Of a stretch of 6,037 bases of DNA, positions 1 to 5,941 are shown one piece after another. The position numbers and the translations under genes are program-made. The stretch spans positions 1 through 6,037 of the forward strand of contig SICB01000033.1 in the NCBI GenBank assembly GCA_009691555.1, read 5' to 3'. Position 1 is the first letter of the stretch. Every line of letters begins with the position of its first letter. This DNA is from Patescibacteria group bacterium. GTDB taxonomy: Bacteria; Patescibacteriota; Saccharimonadia; CAILAD01; BJGX01. The notes below the pieces were generated by a model. That model was not told where the DNA came from, did not search any database, and was given only the letters and a program-made list of their open reading frames with translations.

Positions 1-1467
1 ATTATGAACCCATACCGGAGTGCCAATACTGGCCCAGCCATACAAAAATGCCGCCGAGGCCTTGGGCATATTGACACAACCGTGGCTGCCGCCGTAGTAG
101 TAATCTTGCCCCCCAAAAGTGCTGCGCCAGTCGGCGTCGTGCAAGCCGTAGCCTCCATAGAACGGCATCCAATAATCAACATAAACATTGTAGTCCCAGC
201 CATAAGGACGCCCATTGAGATAGCGAGCGGTTTCTTTGGCATAGATGCTAAATAGCCCCGTCACTGTCGGAAAGCCGGCGCCGGTAGCCCCACTGGTAAT
301 GGGGGTCGAGAATATCACTTGGTTGTCTTGATAAGCCCAGAGGCGCTGGCTGGACAGATTGATCTCAATATAACGACCATACTCCAGGCTAACCGAGCTA
401 TTGGTTTCGGTCTTAAAGGCGATTGGTTGGGTCTGTAGGTTTATTGAGACACTCTTGGATTCTATGGCGGCCATAATTGCATCGGCTGCGCTGCCTTGGA
501 GTATCGCGCTGCCGTTTTGGCCTTCCTGCTCGACCGAACTGGCGCCATTGCGGATATTAACCTTTTTGTTCTTGGGTGCGACATTGACTTGGTTGGCAAC
601 CGACTGCAAGTAGCCCAAAATCTGCTCACGCGAGATATATACCCCCAGAGCAACCGTACCATCAGCATTGGTGGCATGCCGAAACTCCAGCCAGCGACCT
701 ATCGTAGCTCGGTCGGGTATAAACTGCCGGCCTTCGTAATTTAAGACCACCGTGCGCGATAGTATTGCTTCGGCCTGTTGTTTAGCATTTCCAGCGTCGG
801 CGGCTAAAAATGGCGCCTTCACCGAAACTGGCGAAAGCTTGAGGTTCTTATCCTTACCGTCGGCAATCGAACTTCGAATGGTGCTATCGAGAAGCTTTTG
901 GTCGACCCTAAACCCATCCTTGTCTGGCACTACCGTTAGCTGCCCATCGACAACAGCTAGCGTGGCGTTAATGGGGTCAATTCCAACAGCCGCTATGACC
1001 TTGGAGGTAAATTTTTTGAGCTCATCGCGGTTGATACTATAAGAGTAGCCCATTTGCCCATGCTTGTTGGCATCAAAAAATCCCATAATTGGTAGCGGGC
1101 TTGTGTGCCCAACACCATAAGCTAGCTTTAGTGTTTCGTCGAGCTCGTACTGTGCGCCAAGATCCTTGCTGGTTGCCAAAAATTTCTGGTCGCCGACCTC
1201 TACCGTAAAATTCCGCTGGCGACGCATATCCGAGAGTATTTGTCGGGCTTGCTGTTGTGTCTTAAAGCTGAGGTCCTTGCCAGCCACCGAGACACCCGGA
1301 AACATCACACCGATTGTCAGGGCGCTAACTAACAGATTCGAAAACATAAAAACAATCATAATCCCCAAAAAAACAAACCAAATCCGAGATTTTAGAGCTG
1401 GTTTCTGGCCAGATTTAGATAACCTCTTTGGTAGGCTCAAAAAATGCGAATAAGGTTGATTGCCCAT
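1..1467 (-). CDS. Membrane-anchored L,D-transpeptidase (YkuD) with peptidoglycan-binding-like domains; 3' end beyond window
   Basis: Predicted to cross-link peptidoglycan through 3-3 bonds outside the membrane. I translated 489 residues from the ATG at 1467 to the window edge without a stop. Residues 1-28 are a basic cytoplasmic tail and 29-53 one hydrophobic helix (signal anchor). From about 57 comes a FPGVSVAGKDLS stretch typical of PG_binding_4/VanW-associated modules, with one such domain at about 57-175 and a second, looser one at about 220-350. The YkuD domain spans about 363-488, with H443 and D445 in GLHDAD and the nucleophile C464 in SHGCVN (codon 76-78). The last visible residues, GTPVWVHN, are where YkuD domains normally end, so only a few residues are probably missing. 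The start is chosen because the helix follows it and a promoter lies just upstream; no Shine-Dalgarno site is visible. Domain class is firm; the exact repeat boundaries are not. Confidence 0.92.
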   Translation of the reverse strand, partial: MGNQPYSHFLSLPKRLSKSGQKPALKSRIWFVFLGIMIVFMFSNLLVSALTIGVMFPGVSVAGKDLSFKTQQQARQILSDMRRQRNFTVEVGDQKFLATSKDLGAQYELDETLKLAYGVGHTSPLPIMGFFDANKHGQMGYSYSINRDELKKFTSKVIAAVGIDPINATLAVVDGQLTVVPDKDGFRVDQKLLDSTIRSSIADGKDKNLKLSPVSVKAPFLAADAGNAKQQAEAILSRTVVLNYEGRQFIPDRATIGRWLEFRHATNADGTVALGVYISREQILGYLQSVANQVNVAPKNKKVNIRNGASSVEQEGQNGSAILQGSAADAIMAAIESKSVSINLQTQPIAFKTETNSSVSLEYGRYIEINLSSQRLWAYQDNQVIFSTPITSGATGAGFPTVTGLFSIYAKETARYLNGRPYGWDYNVYVDYWMPFYGGYGLHDADWRSTFGGQDYYYGGSHGCVNMPKASAAFLYGWASIGTPVWVHN

Positions 1468-1468
1468 A

Positions 1469-1505
1469 TGCTTATTATTATAGCGAGATTACTAGCTGTT
1501 GGCTA
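1469..1505 (-). promoter_or_regulatory. Candidate promoter of the L,D-transpeptidase gene, apparently leaderless
   Basis: On the minus strand a perfect TATAAT lies at 1477-1482. At 17-bp spacing upstream is TAGCCA (1500-1505), four of six matches to TTGACA. The -35 box contains the pheT stop codon (1503-1505). A start site about 7 bases past the -10 box would fall near 1470, two or three bases before the ATG at 1467, so the mRNA would have essentially no leader. No Shine-Dalgarno sequence lies in the gap, which agrees. No terminator hairpin separates pheT from this gene, so readthrough could also feed it. The motif match is seen; activity is inferred. Confidence 0.55.
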
Positions 1506-4151
1506 TAATAATTTTGCTTTTAGCTTGGTGGTAATTAGCTTGGTACTTCGTGTTAGCTGCTGCGAAATCTCGTCTGAGGTTGGGTTTGGCCCGAGGTCTA
1601 TTCCGATTGTTATTGTCAGGCGTTTTTTTGAGCTATTTTTTAGTTCATCATTCTGGTACTCGCTCTTATACTGTACCGAGAAAAGCCCTGCGGCTAAGAT
1701 TATTTTAATGCTCTGATATAGTACGCTCTCGTCTAGTTCCAAGGTAATGTCTCGATAAACTATTTGGTAGCTCGGAATAGCCCGAAGGATGGGCTGGTTG
1801 GCTTGCTCAATCAGTTTGTCGATATTAATACTCGCAAAAGATAGCTCCTTGGCTATAGCAAACTTTTTTAGAATAGCAGGGAAGAGCTGGCCGAAATGTC
1901 CGAACCCACCTACTAGCGAGCCGGCGCGGTTACGAATATAGATATTGCTTGTGATCCGCGAGACCTCAATGTCGTGGCGATACCAGCCAAAGACACTGTC
2001 TATAACTCCCTTTAGTCTGGCTAGGCTCTGCTCATTCCAAATGGTAATACCAAGCACCCACTTCTCTGTCAGCTCTGTCGTGGCCTGCTCGTACACCCGG
2101 CTGATTTCAAATATACCGTCGTGTTCGCTGCTTTGATTGGAGCTTGCCGCCCTGAGGTGGCTGCTCATAATCCCGGTGCGCAGGTAATCTTGCTCGCTGC
2201 TGAGCGGGTTTTCGATTTGGAGGTGTTTGGTTTTATCGTCGAGAGCATTTTTGATATCAGACTTAGATACAAACGAATAAGTCATTACTTCAATTAGCCC
2301 TAGTGCTGCGAGTTTTTCTCGAAGCTCCATCAGCTGGGGCAGCAGCTGGTGGTCGGTGGTATTGGTGAGCTGAATTGTCGGTAAGCTGGCAGGCAAATTT
2401 TCGTAGCCCAATCCTTTGGCAATTTCTTCGATTATATCGGCTTCAATAACAACATCCCTGCGCCACCAAGGCACATCGACCGATATGATGTGGTTAAAAT
2501 TTTCGGCGTAGCGACGGGCCCCCAGATACTGCGGGGACTTGGTGAAGTGTGTTATCGGCAGCACTTTGGGTGAGCCCAATAAGCCTTGGGCCTTGCTCTT
2601 ACCGATGTATATTCCGGCCTGCTGCGGATTGTTTTTAGACTTTTTAGCTGTTGAGGCAGATAAAAACAGTACATCACCCGGCTTTAGGCTAGCCTCTGGC
2701 ACCTCCATACCTGAGCTGAATTGCTGCTTTAGGGCTGGTTCGAGCATAATGCCGGCCTTCGAATATAGCTCTCTGATGGTAGCGGCATCTGAGTTATCGG
2801 TCCCGAGCTGCAGACTGCCAAGTGCCTTGAGCTCCTTACTAATCGAGAAATGGCTGGGGTCAAAGCCGCGCTTGTCTAGTAGTGCCGTCACTTCTTTCTC
2901 ATCAAGCTTAATACCCAAAAACTTCTCGGCGTATCTAATTCGAACACCTAATTTGGTGTTCTGGGACTGGTCGAATAGTTGCTGAGTAGGGAAGTCAATT
3001 ACTTCGGCCAAGCAGATGTCTTTGAGCAAACCAATAATGCGGGCGGTTGCAATTTTGGCAAGGGAAGCAGGGAGGCCCCTTTCGAACCTTGACGATGCTT
3101 CGGTCCTGATGCCGTGCCGCAAAGCCGAACGCCGAACGGTGGTTTTATCAAAATCAGCAACCTCAAGCCAAATTTCAGTACTCGAAGGGTCTGTTTCGGT
3201 ACTTTTACCACCCATCACTCCTGCTAAACCGATTGGGCCAGAGTTATCCACAATGACCAAATCCTGGCTGCTAAGCTCAATGTCCTTGCCATCGAGGGTA
3301 GTGAGCATTTCTTTGGAGCCAGCAAAGCGCACACCGAACTTGCCGCTGATTTTACCCGCGTCATAGGCGTGCGACGGTTGGCCATACTCAAGCATCACGA
3401 AGTTTGTAATGTCTACAACGGCACTAATTGACCTAAGGCCAGCCGAGAGTAAGTTATCCACAAGCCACCGAGGGCTGGCACTGTTCGGTTCGAGTTTGAG
3501 GTGTGTCAAATAAAAGGCTTGGCACTGCCCGTCTTTCTTGACTTTCACGGCTTCTCTGTCTTGATAGGTTATTTCGTCTATATCAGGTTCGACCAAGCTA
3601 TTATCGGCTTGAGTCGCCGAAATCTCACGGGCCAGACCAATATACGATAAGTAGTCCCAGCGGTTCGAAGGTGTCTTAATGTCTATGATATCACTGGTAT
3701 TTGCTATGTCGCACAATGACTGCCCAAGGGGTAGGCTAGGGTCTTGCTCTACAATCCCATCATGATCCTTACCCCAGCCAAGTTCGCGTTCCGAACAAAG
3801 CATTCCGTGAGATTTTTCACCGCGTATCTCGGCATCGCTTATCTCATCGCCGCTCGGTAAGATCGTTCCTGCCTGAGCCAAGACCACTACCATATCGGCG
3901 CGGATATTAGGAGCTCCGCAAACTATATCGACCATCCCATGACCAGTATCCACCTTAGCGAGCTTGAGCCTGTCGGCATTGGGGTGAGGCTTGGTTTCTA
4001 CTACCTTGGCTACGATTATTTTGGGGTCGAGCTTCTTTGCATACAAGATTTCTTCAACTTCAACTTCGGTACTTTCTAAGGCCTCAGCCATCTGTTCGGT
4101 ATTTAAGTGCTTTTTCAAATAGCTATTTATAAGTTTGACGCTTATTTTCAT
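1503..4151 (-). CDS. pheT: Phenylalanine--tRNA ligase beta subunit with an inserted NlpC/P60-like domain
   Basis: Beta subunit of the cytoplasmic (alpha-beta)2 enzyme that charges tRNA-Phe; it binds tRNA and hydrolyses mischarged Tyr-tRNA-Phe. At 882 residues it is longer than the usual roughly 800. Domains: N-terminal B1 (1-40); EMAP/tRNA-binding OB fold (about 41-150, with KPHPNADRL and the GEKSHGM/LCSERELG region); B3/B4 editing domain (about 210-385) with the expected T249, N250, H261, GVMGG (311-315), E330, T350 and A352; first half of B5 (about 401-431); an insertion (about 432-549); second half of B5 (about 552-587, RRD and DIIEEIAKGLGYENLP); catalytic-like B6/B7 (about 597-785); FDX-ACB anticodon-binding domain (about 793-882, YRDI at 799-802). 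The ATG follows the pheS stop with no gap, and GGAG lies 9 bases upstream inside pheS, so translational coupling is likely. The frame is intact throughout and the stop is TAG. Confidence 0.97.
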   Translation of the reverse strand: MKISVKLINSYLKKHLNTEQMAEALESTEVEVEEILYAKKLDPKIIVAKVVETKPHPNADRLKLAKVDTGHGMVDIVCGAPNIRADMVVVLAQAGTILPSGDEISDAEIRGEKSHGMLCSERELGWGKDHDGIVEQDPSLPLGQSLCDIANTSDIIDIKTPSNRWDYLSYIGLAREISATQADNSLVEPDIDEITYQDREAVKVKKDGQCQAFYLTHLKLEPNSASPRWLVDNLLSAGLRSISAVVDITNFVMLEYGQPSHAYDAGKISGKFGVRFAGSKEMLTTLDGKDIELSSQDLVIVDNSGPIGLAGVMGGKSTETDPSSTEIWLEVADFDKTTVRRSALRHGIRTEASSRFERGLPASLAKIATARIIGLLKDICLAEVIDFPTQQLFDQSQNTKLGVRIRYAEKFLGIKLDEKEVTALLDKRGFDPSHFSISKELKALGSLQLGTDNSDAATIRELYSKAGIMLEPALKQQFSSGMEVPEASLKPGDVLFLSASTAKKSKNNPQQAGIYIGKSKAQGLLGSPKVLPITHFTKSPQYLGARRYAENFNHIISVDVPWWRRDVVIEADIIEEIAKGLGYENLPASLPTIQLTNTTDHQLLPQLMELREKLAALGLIEVMTYSFVSKSDIKNALDDKTKHLQIENPLSSEQDYLRTGIMSSHLRAASSNQSSEHDGIFEISRVYEQATTELTEKWVLGITIWNEQSLARLKGVIDSVFGWYRHDIEVSRITSNIYIRNRAGSLVGGFGHFGQLFPAILKKFAIAKELSFASINIDKLIEQANQPILRAIPSYQIVYRDITLELDESVLYQSIKIILAAGLFSVQYKSEYQNDELKNSSKKRLTITIGIDLGPNPTSDEISQQLTRSTKLITTKLKAKLL
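2505..2858 (-). other. NlpC/P60-like pseudoenzyme domain inserted in the B5 domain of PheT
   Basis: Residues 432-549 of PheT interrupt B5 between DKRGF and FNHIISVDVP. Read against the NlpC/P60 pattern, the order matches: TDNSDAATIRELYSKAGI (451-468) sits where DCSG-V-YVYKKAGI is expected, LKPGDVLFL (489-497) is the conserved LxPGDLxFF turn, QAGIYIGKSK (511-520) matches HVGIYIGNGK, and GARRY (544-548) matches the family's closing GARR motif. The nucleophile Cys is N453 (codon 2793-2795) and the catalytic His is Q511 (codon 2619-2621); no clear third catalytic residue is visible. The domain is therefore probably folded but not a peptidase. Its role is unknown: structural, tRNA-binding or partner-binding are all possible. 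The assignment rests on motif reading only, without a profile search. Confidence 0.78.
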
Positions 4152-5144
4152 CTAAAATTGCTCCAGAAATTCAATTTTTGGTCGCCATAATTGCCTTAGG
4201 TCGCTGATGTTGTACTTGATGGCAGCAATCCGCTCAACTCCCCACCCGAAGGCGAAACCAGAGTACTTGTTGGGGTCAATGCCGCCCCTCATTAGTACTT
4301 CGGGGTGCACCATGCCTGCTCCGCCCAGCTCGAGCCATTTGCCTTGATACTTAGCATCAACCTCTACCGAAGGTTCGGTGTAAGGAAAATAGCTGGCCCT
4401 AAACCTAATTTCGGTACTATCGCCGAGTTGTCTTTTGACAACCTGCAGTAGGGTTCCTTTGAGGTCGGACATGCTCACACCCTCCCCGACTACCAGGCCT
4501 TCGATCTGATTAAACGACCAAGAGTGGGTGGCATCTTCGTTTTCGTTACGGAAGACCTTGCCCGGAACAAGAATCTTAAAGGGAGGCTTATTGGCCTGCA
4601 TAAACCTAACCTGCATACCAGAAGTGTGGGTTCTGGGCAGAAGCTTTTGTTTGCTGTCCTTGATATAAAAAGTGTCTTGCATCTCTCGGGCGGGATGAAC
4701 TTCGGGCATATTGAGAGCTTCAAAATTGTACCAGTCTGTCTCGATTTCTGGACTATCAACAATAGCAAAGCCGAGCTCGGTGAATATCTGATAGCTTTCT
4801 TTTAGCACCAAGCTAGATGGGTGCAAATGCCCTACTCGCGAGCGCAAACTAAGGCTCCTGCCGGGGCTACTAATATCAAAGGGTGCGTATTGATGGTCGG
4901 CTTCGCTCTTATCTAGCCTGTCCTGGGTAGCTTGAATAATATCCGTGACTGAAGTTTTGAGTGTATTTAATTGCTTGCCGAGCTTCGCTCTATCGTCCCC
5001 CTGGAGGAGTGACAGTTTGGCCATTTCGGAGGCAATAAAGCTCTTTTTGCCCAAGTACTTCGATTTGAGCAGCACCAAATCGTTGGTATTCGCTACCCTG
5101 GCTGCGTCCTTTTTGAGCTCAGCTATAGCCTTATTGGAATCCAT
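4152..5144 (-). CDS. pheS: Phenylalanine--tRNA ligase alpha subunit
   Basis: Catalytic subunit of PheRS: activates phenylalanine with ATP and transfers it to tRNA-Phe with PheT. At 330 residues it has normal bacterial length and is complete. Residues 1-80 are the N-terminal coiled-coil arm that contacts tRNA (LKSKYLGKK at 26-34). Class II motif 1 lies at about 107-130 (HPSSLVLKES onward). Motif 2 is FRNENEDATHSWSF (198-211), with R199 as the motif arginine, followed by NQIEGL, whose Q213 and E215 correspond to amino-acid-binding residues. Motif 3 is GFAFGWGVERIA (296-307), with R305; A298 matches the specificity-setting Ala294 of E. coli PheS. N212 replaces the usual His of FHQ. The ATG lies 3 bp after the upstream TGA stop. 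AGAAGG at 5156-5161, 11 bases from the ATG, is a plausible if distant ribosome-binding site. The TAG stop abuts the pheT start. Confidence 0.98.
   Translation of the reverse strand: MDSNKAIAELKKDAARVANTNDLVLLKSKYLGKKSFIASEMAKLSLLQGDDRAKLGKQLNTLKTSVTDIIQATQDRLDKSEADHQYAPFDISSPGRSLSLRSRVGHLHPSSLVLKESYQIFTELGFAIVDSPEIETDWYNFEALNMPEVHPAREMQDTFYIKDSKQKLLPRTHTSGMQVRFMQANKPPFKILVPGKVFRNENEDATHSWSFNQIEGLVVGEGVSMSDLKGTLLQVVKRQLGDSTEIRFRASYFPYTEPSVEVDAKYQGKWLELGGAGMVHPEVLMRGGIDPNKYSGFAFGWGVERIAAIKYNISDLRQLWRPKIEFLEQF
4161..4164 (-). promoter_or_regulatory. Ribosome-binding site for pheT
   Basis: GGAG on the minus strand, 9 bases before the pheT ATG and inside the last codons of pheS. It fixes the pheT start and allows ribosomes finishing pheS to reinitiate at the TAG-ATG junction. 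It is the clearest Shine-Dalgarno site in the window; the other genes have weak or none. Confidence 0.6.
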
Positions 5145-5147
5145 AGC

Positions 5148-5537
5148 TCAAGCGACCTTCTTTCTGGTTCTAAAAAACACCTCTACAACTATTACGATCA
5201 GCGCAAATAGCAAAATATCTCGCCAGCTCAAACTGCGCAAACTAGACAGAGCCAAAAGACCAACAATGCTAAAGCCCAGCAGCGAGCCAAAGCGCAAGCT
5301 GCTTCTGAATAACACAAGCTGGTCGTCTTTATTTTTGAGATTTCTGGACTTTAATTTGAAAGATATAATCGTTATCAAAGAAGACACCATCGCTAAGGCA
5401 TTGATAAACCAAAAAGTAACGCCAGCAGGCCCGAGCTTGGTGGGGTTGGTAGTAAATAGTGACAGCACCAATACAGCGGCCGTAATAATTAAGACTGCCG
5501 ATATAGCTACCAAATAGACTGTTGCACGCTTTTTCAT
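5148..5537 (-). CDS. Small four-helix membrane protein of unknown function, upstream of pheS
   Basis: I do not recognise a named family. From the preferred start the protein has 129 residues with four likely membrane helices: about 6-28, 38-60, 81-99 and 106-122. A basic loop lies between helices 2 and 3 (KLKSRNLKNKDD) and the C-terminus is basic (RTRKKVA). Both ends are predicted cytoplasmic. There are no evident catalytic residues, cysteine pairs or signal-peptidase site. An in-frame ATG 12 bp upstream (5549) would add MLYL. I prefer 5537 because the product then begins MKKR and because a candidate -10 box ends at 5550, which would leave the upstream ATG outside or at the very edge of the transcript. 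Neither start has a Shine-Dalgarno site. The TGA stop lies 3 bp before pheS, so it is almost certainly co-transcribed with pheST; a functional link to aminoacylation is not shown. It is probably real, given the sustained frame and coherent topology. Confidence 0.8.
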   Translation of the reverse strand: MKKRATVYLVAISAVLIITAAVLVLSLFTTNPTKLGPAGVTFWFINALAMVSSLITIISFKLKSRNLKNKDDQLVLFRSSLRFGSLLGFSIVGLLALSSLRSLSWRDILLFALIVIVVEVFFRTRKKVA

Positions 5538-5549
5538 AAGATATAACAT

Positions 5550-5580
5550 ATTATCGCACAGCTGGTTTTTATAGTACAGA
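5550..5580 (-). promoter_or_regulatory. Candidate promoter of the small membrane protein-pheS-pheT operon
   Basis: On the minus strand GATAAT (5550-5555) differs from TATAAT at one base and carries an extended -10 TG at 5557-5558. The -35 at 17-bp spacing (TGTACT, 5573-5578) is poor. A start near 5543 would give a leader of about 6 bases before the ATG at 5537. Alternatives further upstream are TATAAA (5568-5573), and TATAGT (5670-5675) with TTGTTC (5692-5697) at 16-bp spacing, which would give a leader of over 100 bases. I see no T-box, attenuator peptide or clear riboswitch before pheS. Confidence 0.35.
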
Positions 5581-5599
5581 GCACCATAAACTTCATGAG

Positions 5600-5699
5600 G
5601 TAATTGAATAAAATATTAATTAGAGTGAACACATTTATTCTGGAGCTACTTTTCGTACCCCTACTGAACACTATATTTATCAAAAGTAATTGAACAATT
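5600..5699. repeat. Two nested pairs of short direct repeats
   Basis: GTAATTGAA occurs at 5600-5608 and 5686-5694. Between them TGAACACATTTAT (5626-5638) recurs as TGAACAC-TAT-ATTTAT (5665-5680), with a 3-bp insertion. The right-hand GTAATTGAA is also part of an inverted repeat, AATTG-AA-CAATT (5688-5699). The arrangement lies upstream of the operon start and could be a regulator-binding array or a degraded duplication. In AT-rich DNA, chance cannot be excluded. Confidence 0.4.
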
Positions 5700-5831
5700 T
5701 ATTTTTAATTCAGACATGTTGGTAGTAGGGCCTAGTAGTTGCCTGTTAGGGCCTTAATGGTCAGTAACTAGCTGTGGATAACTCGATTTTTTTTTACCAA
5801 GGCCTACTAAGTGGCAAATATAAGCTATTGT

Positions 5832-5844
5832 TGTAGTTACTACA
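5832..5844. repeat. Perfect 13-bp palindrome TGTAGT-T-ACTACA
   Basis: Two 6-bp arms around one central T. It lies 17 bases from a second perfect palindrome and shares the AGTTACT core with AGTAACT at 5763-5769 and 5897-5903. A dimeric repressor site is one reading. It is too short for a terminator and no T-run follows. Confidence 0.4.
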
Positions 5845-5860
5845 TTGTTTGGATACAGGT

Positions 5861-5872
5861 AGTTATATAACT
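5861..5872. repeat. Perfect 12-bp palindrome AGTTATATAACT
   Basis: A fully self-complementary 12-mer in AT-rich intergenic DNA, close to the 5832-5844 palindrome and about 70 bp before the right-edge plus-strand frame. It could be an operator. No protein partner can be named from the sequence. Confidence 0.4.
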
Positions 5873-5941
5873 TCCCTAGTTTGTTGTAATTAAAGCAGTA
5901 ACTTGGCTTATTTGATAGTATTTGGCTTGTTTTAACAGCCA

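Larger units (their letters stand above)
5538..5941. other. AT-rich intergenic region with repeats and palindromes
   Basis: About 400 bp without a convincing gene between the membrane protein and the right-edge frame. It holds candidate promoters, two pairs of direct repeats (5600-5694), a TAGGGCCT-type motif occurring twice near 5716-5757, one perfect DnaA-box-like 9-mer (TGTGGATAA, 5773-5781), a run of nine T (5787-5795), and two short perfect palindromes (5832-5844, 5861-5872). I saw no tRNA cloverleaf, no 5S, tmRNA or RNase P signature, and no CRISPR array. Confidence 0.6.

Noticed and set aside
752..1042. Plus-strand frames across the left 1.4 kb
   Set aside because: All lie opposite the continuous 489-codon L,D-transpeptidase frame, which has clear YkuD motifs.
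2505..2858. Frameshift or chimeric assembly explaining the extra PheT segment
   Set aside because: The frame is continuous through both junctions, B5 resumes correctly after the insert, and the base and codon character does not change visibly.
2539..2985. 148-codon plus-strand frame opposite pheT
   Set aside because: Antisense shadow of the pheT coding frame. Its serine- and leucine-rich product has no domain, and the true protein on the other strand is clear.
4945..5517. 190-codon plus-strand frame opposite pheS and the membrane protein
   Set aside because: It spans the junction of two well-supported minus-strand genes and shows no recognisable domain, so it is an antisense shadow.
5771..5795. 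Possible rho-independent terminator before a run of nine T
   Set aside because: No stable GC-rich hairpin can be drawn directly before the T-run, and no plus-strand gene ends there.
5538..5941. Chromosomal replication origin
   Set aside because: Only one perfect DnaA box lies in the intergenic DNA, and there is no dnaA, dnaN or other origin-linked gene nearby.
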